From: Pseudoflavonifractor sp035562355 | GTDB lineage: Bacteria > Bacillota > Clostridia > Oscillospirales > Oscillospiraceae | Reading direction: 5' to 3' | Length of the DNA: 12,740 nucleotides | Assembly: GCA_035562355.1 (NCBI GenBank) | Contig: DATMXU010000307.1 | Coordinates: forward strand, 1-12,740 | Shown here: positions 1 to 4,445 of the stretch, piece by piece | How positions within the stretch are numbered: position 1 is the stretch's first letter | Layout: each line of letters opens with the position of its first letter | The notes under the pieces: model-generated | Told to the model about the DNA's origin: nothing | What the model saw: the letters and a program-made list of their open reading frames with translations, nothing else | The model's database searches: none | Program-made: the position numbers and the translations under genes

Positions 1-914
1 CCAGCGCCACCGTGCCCGCCGAGCGGACCAAGGTGAATCTGGCGGTCCTCAAGGGGAACACGGGCATGAGCGCCGTAAAGCTCCTCTCCGACAACGAGGA
101 GGGCACCACCGCCAACGATTACGCTGTCACCATCGCCGCCGCCCCCGACGAGGTTACCGGTAAGCTCATCAACGGCGACCTGGACATTGCGGCGCTGCCC
201 ACCAATGTGGCCGCCACACTCTATAATAAGACCGACGGCGGCGTGCAGATGCTGGCCGTTTGCGGCCTGGGCGTGCTCTATGTACTGGAGAAGGGAGATA
301 CCGTCCACTCGGTGGCCGATCTGGCGGGGAAGACCCTCTATGCTACTGGCCAGGGCGCGAACCCTGAGTACGTCCTCAACTACCTCCTCAAGCAGAACGG
401 CCTGGAAGCGGGCAAGGACGTGACCGTGGAGTGGAAGACCGCCGATGAGCTGAGCACCCTCATGGCCTCCGGCGAGATCGACCTCGCCATGATGCCTGTG
501 CCCGCCGCCACCGGTGTGGTGATGAAGAACCCCGACGTGCGCTTTGCCCTGGACTTTACCAAGGAGTGGGACGCGGTGGCCGACCACGGCGTGCTCACTA
601 TGAGCTGCGTCGCCGTACGCACCGCATTTGCCCAGGAGCACCCCGAGGCGGTCAACGCCTTCCTCAAGGAGTACGCCGCCTCCGTCGACTATGTGAAAAA
701 CAACGTCGAGGCGGGGGCAGAGCTGGTCGCCAAGTATGAGATCACTCCCAACGCCAAAATCGCCGCCGCCGCCATCCCCCAGATCAACCTCATCTATGTG
801 GACGGCGAGGAGATGCGCGACAGCATCCAGGGCTACTTTGAGGTACTCTCTGCCGCCGATCCCAAGAGCATTGGCGGCGGTATCCCGGCGGACGATTTCT
901 ATTACGTTGGGTAA
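1..914 (+). CDS. ABC transporter substrate-binding protein (NMT1/SsuA-like), 5' truncated by window edge
   Basis: The reading frame is open from the first bases (first full codon at 3) to TAA at 912-914, giving about 303 visible residues. The signal peptide/lipobox and true start lie upstream, so the GTG at 12 is not taken as the start. The fold reads as a periplasmic-binding-protein type II of the COG0715 family: an N-terminal strand VNLAVLKGNTG, then LINGDLDIAALPTNVAATLY, then VADLAGKTLYATGQGANPEY, where the loop after LAGK typically binds ligand, and a second-lobe motif MASGEIDLAMMPVPAATGV. Such proteins capture a small molecule outside the membrane and hand it to a permease. Permease and ATPase genes follow directly. 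The family serves nitrate, sulfonates, taurine, pyrimidine/thiamine precursors and others; nothing here fixes the substrate. Family call is firm, substrate unknown. Confidence 0.9.
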   Translation, partial: SATVPAERTKVNLAVLKGNTGMSAVKLLSDNEEGTTANDYAVTIAAAPDEVTGKLINGDLDIAALPTNVAATLYNKTDGGVQMLAVCGLGVLYVLEKGDTVHSVADLAGKTLYATGQGANPEYVLNYLLKQNGLEAGKDVTVEWKTADELSTLMASGEIDLAMMPVPAATGVVMKNPDVRFALDFTKEWDAVADHGVLTMSCVAVRTAFAQEHPEAVNAFLKEYAASVDYVKNNVEAGAELVAKYEITPNAKIAAAAIPQINLIYVDGEEMRDSIQGYFEVLSAADPKSIGGGIPADDFYYVG

Positions 915-1665
915 TCCTGGCCCAAAGAAAATACTCAAGGTTGTCGCTCCCCTGGCCTTTTGGCTGGGGGTGTGGCAGCTTGCGGCCCTTTTTGTGGGGA
1001 AGGAGCTGCTGTTTCCCGGCCCCGTCTCGGTAGCCGGGCAGTTTGTCCAGATGGCGGGCATGCCCCTCTTCTGGAGGTCGGCCGCCCTGTCCCTGGGGCG
1101 GGTGCTTTCAGGTTTTCTGGCGGGCGCGGCGGCAGGCGCGGCCTTGGCGGTGCTGACCGCGGCCTTCTCCTGGGCGGATCTGCTGATCTCCCCCGCAATC
1201 CGGGTCATCCGGGCCATCCCCGTGGTGTCCTTCATCCTGTTCATCATGCTCTGGCTCTCCACCGGCCTGGTGCCGGGGGTATGCGCGGGGCTGATGGCCC
1301 TGCCCGTGGTGTGGGAGAACGTCCGCAAGGGCATCGGGGAGACCGACCCCCTCCTCCTGGAATGCGCAAGGGCTTACCGTTTTACACCTCTGAAGACAGC
1401 AAGGCTTGTCTACTTTCCCAGCGTCCTGCCCTACTTTGCCAGTAGCTGCGCCACCAGCCTGGGTCTCGCCTGGAAGTCCGGGGTGGCCGCCGAGGTCATC
1501 AGCCAGCCCAAGCTGTCCATCGGCCTTGAGATGTATAAGACAAAGCTCTATGTAGAGCCCGCGGGCCTCTTCACCTGGACCATTGTGGTCATCGTGCTGA
1601 GTTTCCTGCTGGAAAATCTGCTCTCGGCCTTCTTCCGGCGGATGGAGAGGGGGCGGCGGGGATGA
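907..1665 (+). CDS. ABC transporter permease (SsuC/TauC-like, BPD_transp_1)
   Basis: The 252-residue integral membrane permease is the channel subunit of the importer. Hydrophobic segments lie around residues 11-30, 67-86, 104-137 (two close segments), 180-198 and 221-240. The cytoplasmic coupling (EAA) loop is at about 152-177, ECARAYRF...SVLPYF, the family form of EAA-G-I-LP that docks on the ATPase. The frame is open upstream to 736, but that part is a low-complexity shadow of the preceding gene. I chose TTG at 907 because family-like sequence begins there and it overlaps the upstream stop by 8 bp (TTGGGTAA). No good Shine-Dalgarno sits before it, so translation is probably coupled to the upstream gene. 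GTG at 970 is an alternative but would cut into the first membrane helix. The gene ends in an ATGA overlap with the ATPase gene. Confidence 0.88.
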   Translation: MGNPGPKKILKVVAPLAFWLGVWQLAALFVGKELLFPGPVSVAGQFVQMAGMPLFWRSAALSLGRVLSGFLAGAAAGAALAVLTAAFSWADLLISPAIRVIRAIPVVSFILFIMLWLSTGLVPGVCAGLMALPVVWENVRKGIGETDPLLLECARAYRFTPLKTARLVYFPSVLPYFASSCATSLGLAWKSGVAAEVISQPKLSIGLEMYKTKLYVEPAGLFTWTIVVIVLSFLLENLLSAFFRRMERGRRG

Positions 1666-2243
1666 TACGGGTGTGCGATCTGACCGTGCGCTTTGGCGAC
1701 AAGCTGGTGCTGGATCACTTCTCCCTCGACCTGCCCGACCGGGGCGTTACCGCCCTCTCCGGTCCCTCCGGCTGCGGAAAGACCACGCTCCTCCGGGTGC
1801 TGGGAGGCTTACAGCGGCCTGAGAGCGGCGGGGTGGAGGGGACGGGCGAGGTGGCCGTCCTCTTTCAGGAGGACCGCCTGCTCCCCTGGCGCACCGTGGG
1901 GGAGCACATCACGGACGTGCTCCCCCGGGAGCGGAGGGGGGAGGCGGCGCGTTGGCTGGCCCTGGCAGAGCTGGAGGGAGAGGAGGGAACCTTTCCCGCC
2001 GCCCTGTCCGGGGGCATGGGCCGCCGCCTGGCGCTGGCCCGGGCTCTGGCTCTGGAGGGAGACCTCTACCTCCTGGACGAGCCTTTTACCGGCGTGGACG
2101 CCGCCCGGGCGGGGCGCATCCTGGACCGGATCCGCGCCCTGGGCAAGCCGGTGCTGCTGGTGAGCCACGAGGCGGAGACCGTCGCCCGGTGCGACAGGGT
2201 GCTCTATTTGGACGGGCCGCCGCTGAACATGGTCGAGAAATAA
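1662..2243 (+). CDS. ABC transporter ATP-binding protein (SsuB/TauB-like), short form
   Basis: The 193-residue nucleotide-binding subunit powers the importer at the inner face of the membrane. Motifs are complete and in order: Walker A GPSGCGKT (34-41), Q-loop FQEDRLLPW (68-76, the LLPW form typical of nitrate/sulfonate/taurine importers), signature LSGGM (115-119), Walker B LYLLDEPF (135-142), D-loop GVDA and H-loop SHE (168-170). The start ATG at 1662 overlaps the permease stop by 4 bp and is preceded by a purine-rich GGAGAGG. At 193 residues it is shorter than the usual 240-260 of the family: it stops soon after the H-loop and lacks the C-terminal tail. All catalytic motifs are present, so it is probably functional. 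It is the last gene of the operon, followed 1 bp after its stop by a strong hairpin. Confidence 0.9.
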   Translation: MIRVCDLTVRFGDKLVLDHFSLDLPDRGVTALSGPSGCGKTTLLRVLGGLQRPESGGVEGTGEVAVLFQEDRLLPWRTVGEHITDVLPRERRGEAARWLALAELEGEEGTFPAALSGGMGRRLALARALALEGDLYLLDEPFTGVDAARAGRILDRIRALGKPVLLVSHEAETVARCDRVLYLDGPPLNMVEK

Positions 2244-2244
2244 G

Positions 2245-2288
2245 AACGCAGGGTATATCTGATGCTCAGATATACCCTGCGTTTAAAC
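2245..2288 (+). terminator. Hairpin with perfect 18-bp arms after the ABC operon (copy 1)
   Basis: Arms 2245-2262 and 2266-2283 are perfectly complementary with a TGC loop, starting right after the ATPase stop at 2243. The 3' flank GTTTAAAC gives only a short U-run, so termination is plausible but may be inefficient. The same hairpin recurs at 2437-2471. Confidence 0.55.
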
Positions 2289-2334
2289 TGTTGATAAACC
2301 CACCATCCGAAGGGTTCGGAGGGAGGGATAGTGT

Positions 2335-2361
2335 GAAAGGGAACCGTCAGGGTTCCCTTTC
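2335..2361. repeat. Inverted repeat, 11-bp perfect arms
   Basis: GAAAGGGAACC (2335-2345) and its complement (2351-2361) enclose GTCAG. No T-run follows on either strand, so it is listed as an inverted repeat. It is one of a run of hairpins between the two convergent genes. Confidence 0.6.
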
Positions 2362-2375
2362 GCGTACAGGGAAAT

Positions 2376-2410
2376 CACTTTTCATCCCTTTTTAAAAGCG
2401 ATGAAAAGTG
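2376..2410. repeat. Inverted repeat, 11-bp perfect arms with 13-nt T/A-rich centre
   Basis: CACTTTTCATC (2376-2386) pairs perfectly with GATGAAAAGTG (2400-2410). The centre is CCCTTTTTAAAAG. It belongs to the hairpin cluster at 2245-2475. Confidence 0.55.
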
Positions 2411-2412
2411 CG

Positions 2413-2437
2413 GCAGCCTGTCAAAAAGACAGGCTGC
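2413..2437. terminator. Hairpin, 10-bp perfect arms with AAAAA/TTTTT loop
   Basis: GCAGCCTGTC (2413-2422) and GACAGGCTGC (2428-2437) are perfect complements with a five-A loop (five U on the minus strand). It abuts the next hairpin. It may help end the minus-strand SLH-peptidase transcript, but it has no clean T-tract after the stem. Confidence 0.4.
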
Positions 2438-2475
2438 GCAGGGTATATCTAACGCTCAGATATACCCTGCGTTTT
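2437..2475. terminator. Hairpin with 14-bp arms, copy 2 of the operon-end hairpin
   Basis: Arms 2437-2450 and 2458-2471 are perfect complements around AACGCTC, with TTTT at 2472-2475 on the plus strand. It sits 3 bp past the stop of the minus-strand gene, so it can serve converging transcripts. It is the same sequence as 2247-2281 except for two bases in the loop region, which shorten the stem compared with copy 1. Confidence 0.5.
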
Positions 2476-2478
2476 CAT

Positions 2479-3690
2479 TTATACGCCAAGATAGGAGAAG
2501 TGCATGTAGTCCTTGGGACTGTGGTCGGGCCAGCCATTGCCGCCCCAGGTATACCCGTGGGCGTTGAAGATGCGCACCACGCTGCCGTCGGGCGGGATGG
2601 ACCAGGGGTTTTCATCCGGGAGCCAGCACTCGCCGGCGTAGATCACCCCTTCGGGGGAGACCTGGTAGTTTTCAATGTAGTTGATATCCACGGCGGTGCC
2701 GCAGTTGTGCTCCCCCTTGGCGCTGTCCCCCCGCCAGTCATAGCCGCTGATGTGATAGATGGGAAACTGCTCCGGGTCATGGAAGATTTCCGTAAAGATG
2801 GCGGCCATATCCTGCGCGAGGGCGGCGTTGATGGAGAAGGTGAGCTGAGAGGGGGTCTTGACGCCGCTGGTGCGGTCCAGCCGCCAGACCGGGACGGTCA
2901 CGTCGGCCATATGGAGCTCGGCCTCTTCCCGGGAGGAGTAGCGGCTCACGTCGGCGGTTCCATAGAGCCGGGTCAGTTTCTCCGGATTGCAGCCCAGGGC
3001 GGTCAGGGGGCCGGGCGCTATGTCGTCGGCTGGGGGTGTGGCGATCGGGGGAGCGGCCGACTCCTCCACGGATGGAGTTTCAGTCAGGGCCAGGGCGCGG
3101 ACGATGAGGACCGCCCCCGCCGCCCGGGTGAGGGTATCCCCGCCGCCAAACCGCCCGTCCTCATAGCCCTTGATCAGTCCTCTGGATGCGCACTGGAGGA
3201 CGGAGGACTGGTAGGCCGCGGGCAGGGAGGAGAGGTCGGAGAGGAGTGGAGGAACGTCTGCCGTCAACCGCTCCGCTCCGGCGAGGCGGAGAAACACCCG
3301 GTCCAGCAGCACAGCCATGTCCCCGCGGGTGACGGGGGCGTCCAGCCCGGCGGGGGTGAGCGGGAGAAAGTCGGATTCCTCCAGTATGCCTGAGGACAGA
3401 GCCGACAGATAGGCCCCCATGGCCCAGTGGCTGGATTCATCTGCCGGCTGGGCGGCAAGGCCGTCCCCATAGAAGGCCCGGCCCAGCATGACGAGGCACT
3501 GGCCCCAGGAGAGGGGGGCCTCCGGGTGCATGGTGCCGTCCTCGTAGCCCTTCAGGACGCCCAGGGCCACCGCCCGGGTCATATCCGTATAGGCCCAGTG
3601 GCCCTCCGGCAGGTCGGCATATGCCCCGGCAGGCTGAATCAGAGCGGTGACGAGGGCCAGGGCGAGGAGGGGACCGAAAAGCTTGCGCAT
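2479..3690 (-). CDS. Exported SLH-domain protein with C-terminal M15-type zinc peptidase domain
   Basis: 403 residues. A signal peptide (MRKLFGPLLALALVTALIQP, cleavage likely near 23-25) is followed by three S-layer-homology repeats at about 25-73, 86-133 and 148-202; repeats 1 and 3 carry the typical LKGYEDGT / IKGYEDGR motif. A Pro/Ala-rich linker (205-228) leads to a peptidase domain at about 280-403. Zinc ligands are visible as H328 and D335 in HNCGTAVD and H397 in DYMHFSY, with D394 three residues before the last His as candidate catalytic base. That layout matches M15 enzymes of the CwlK/Ply500/VanY superfamily, which cut peptidoglycan stem peptides. The SLH repeats would hold the enzyme on the wall. 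The ATG has a perfect AAGGAGGT at 3701-3708, 10 bp upstream. Exact bond specificity cannot be read; a vancomycin-resistance role is not indicated. Confidence 0.88.
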   Translation of the reverse strand: MRKLFGPLLALALVTALIQPAGAYADLPEGHWAYTDMTRAVALGVLKGYEDGTMHPEAPLSWGQCLVMLGRAFYGDGLAAQPADESSHWAMGAYLSALSSGILEESDFLPLTPAGLDAPVTRGDMAVLLDRVFLRLAGAERLTADVPPLLSDLSSLPAAYQSSVLQCASRGLIKGYEDGRFGGGDTLTRAAGAVLIVRALALTETPSVEESAAPPIATPPADDIAPGPLTALGCNPEKLTRLYGTADVSRYSSREEAELHMADVTVPVWRLDRTSGVKTPSQLTFSINAALAQDMAAIFTEIFHDPEQFPIYHISGYDWRGDSAKGEHNCGTAVDINYIENYQVSPEGVIYAGECWLPDENPWSIPPDGSVVRIFNAHGYTWGGNGWPDHSPKDYMHFSYLGV

Positions 3691-3847
3691 AATGGGCGGG
3701 ACCTCCTTACGGAAATAGGGGTGTGGAGAGCAGCGGGAGTTTGCTTTTTGAGGGGTCGCCTACGCGGGAGGGCACACCATCGCCGTCGCAAGGTCCGCGC
3801 CGTTCCCCTCGCCCTAAAGGGCAAGGCTTACTCCGCTATTCCCATGG

Positions 3848-3895
3848 GAGGACGGGACGGCGGCGGGGGCAAGCCCACGCCCTACAAGCGCCATA
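3848..3895. repeat. Short GC-rich palindromic repeat, copy 1 (partner at 10436-10489)
   Basis: The core GGCGGCGGGGGCAAGC (3859-3874) followed by CCTACA recurs at 10453-10480. Both copies are preceded by GAGGACGGG. The core is an imperfect palindrome with centre CAAG, the form seen in REP-like intergenic repeats. Confidence 0.6.
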
Positions 3896-4140
3896 TAGGC
3901 GCGATGTCCTCATCGGCCCCCGCAGGTACGCCGTGGCGGCATCAGTCGCACAGATTGGATTGCAGTGATTTACAAATTACGGCCGCCGTCGTAACGTGCG
4001 AGGCCGAGCCCTGTACAGTGACAGTAAAACCAAGGGCGGCGTAACTGTACTGTACTCAGGTTAGGCAACTTCTTGAACCGCGCCCCCCGGTGGTTCTTTT
4101 CCCCCTTTCTTGTTGCCAGGAAAGGGGGGCCGCCGGAGGC
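3878..4140 (+). repeat. Diverged intergenic repeat, copy A (partner copy B at 10092-10404)
   Basis: Several blocks align in order with 10092-10404: CGCCCTAC..GCCATATA, CCGTGGCGGCAT (3931-3942), TTGCAGTGATTTACAA with GGCCGCCGTCGTAACGTG, GAGCCCT, GGCGTAAC, TTGAACCGCGCC, and a closing hairpin CCCCCTTTC (4101-4109) / GAAAGGGGG (4120-4128) then CCGGAGG. Copy B reads TTGCAGCGATTTACAA and GGCCGTCGCAACGTG in the matching places. Divergence is substantial, so these are old copies. Neither contains a protein-like frame. Confidence 0.7.
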
Positions 4141-4170
4141 GTACCACAAGGGGAAAACAGGATACGCATG

Positions 4171-4208
4171 ATTAAAACAAGGCCCCGCCCCTGGGGGGCG
4201 GGGCCTTG
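4171..4208 (-). terminator. Rho-independent terminator of the EF-G-like gene
   Basis: Perfect 14-bp GC-rich stem, CAAGGCCCCGCCCC (4178-4191) against 4195-4208, with a 3-nt loop. On the minus strand it is followed by TTTTAAT (4177 down to 4171). It lies 13 bp beyond the second, duplicated copy of the gene's stop codon (4222-4224), not beside the actual stop at 4446-4448. This suggests the terminator was next to the gene before the intervening insert arrived. Confidence 0.85.
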
Positions 4209-4221
4209 CGAAAGATAAAAT

Positions 4222-4284
4222 TTACTCCTCCTCGGCCATGAGCTTTGCCTCGGCGATCGCCTTTTCCTGGGCCGCCGGGGTGGC
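4222..4284 (-). pseudogene. Detached duplicate of the EF-G-like gene's last 20 codons plus stop
   Basis: These 63 bp are identical to 4446-4508. Read on the minus strand they encode ATPAAQEKAIAEAKLMAEEE and a stop, the exact C-terminus of the EF-G-like protein. The copy is separated from the intact gene by 161 bp and stands directly before the terminator. An open frame from a GTG at 4437 runs through the insert into this tail (71 codons), but it has no evident ribosome binding site and no recognisable domain, so I treat the segment as a gene remnant/duplication. Confidence 0.9.
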
Positions 4285-4445
4285 ACCCCCACGGGATGCT
4301 GTGCATCCCGTGAGAGCCCGGGCTATTTGATCTGGTGGAGCGGAGTGAATCCACTCCACCATCAAGATTTTGTTTCGCAAAATACTTGGTACGGCGCATG
4401 GCGCCGCCCCACGCTGTGGGGCCCCCGAGAAGGCCACGGTGGTTC
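4285..4445. mobile_element. 161-bp hairpin-rich insert between perfect 63-bp direct repeats (putative small element)
   Basis: This segment lies exactly between two identical 63-bp copies of the EF-G-like gene's 3' end. It holds consecutive hairpins: 4290-4299/4303-4312 (10-bp perfect arms, TGT loop), the palindrome AGCCCGGGCT (4315-4324), a bulged stem pairing 4327-4340 with 4354-4365, 4367-4372/4378-4383, 4393-4397/4401-4405, and 4406-4412/4416-4422. It has no transposase and no clear terminal inverted repeats. Insertion with target duplication is the simplest reading, but 63 bp is long for a target-site duplication, so the mechanism is unknown. The element class is my inference. Confidence 0.55.

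Larger units (their letters stand above)
3691..4173. other. Gene-free region between the SLH-peptidase gene and the EF-G-like gene terminator
   Basis: About 480 bp with no supportable gene. Near 3701-3708 is the Shine-Dalgarno of the minus-strand peptidase gene. From 3848 to 3895 is a GC-rich palindromic repeat, and from 3878 to 4140 a longer diverged repeat whose partner lies at 10092-10404. Open frames here are short, low-complexity and without a start signal. I could not identify a convincing promoter for the peptidase gene in 3711-3850. Confidence 0.6.

Noticed and set aside
736..906. Upstream extension of the permease reading frame
   Set aside because: Low-complexity Ser/Pro/Arg sequence that is the binding-protein gene read out of frame; permease homology begins at about 907.
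2290..2300. TTATCAACA-like DnaA box on the minus strand
   Set aside because: A single imperfect match with no cluster, no AT-rich unwinding region and no dnaA/dnaN nearby.
2401..3393. Plus-strand 330-codon open frame opposite the SLH-peptidase gene
   Set aside because: The minus strand has signal peptide, SLH repeats, zinc motifs and a perfect Shine-Dalgarno; the plus frame has none of these.
2479..3690. VanX/VanY-type glycopeptide resistance gene
   Set aside because: The SLH architecture and lone position argue for wall turnover; no van regulators, ligase or racemase are nearby.
4222..4437. 71-codon minus-strand frame through the insert into the duplicated tail as a real small gene
   Set aside because: GTG start without an evident ribosome binding site, and the sequence is dominated by hairpin arms. 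Kept only as an observation about the insert.
3691..4445. CRISPR array, tRNA, riboswitch or retroelement in the repeat-rich gap
   Set aside because: Repeats are not regularly spaced or uniform, no cloverleaf or known aptamer core was recognised, and no reverse transcriptase or maturase frame is present.
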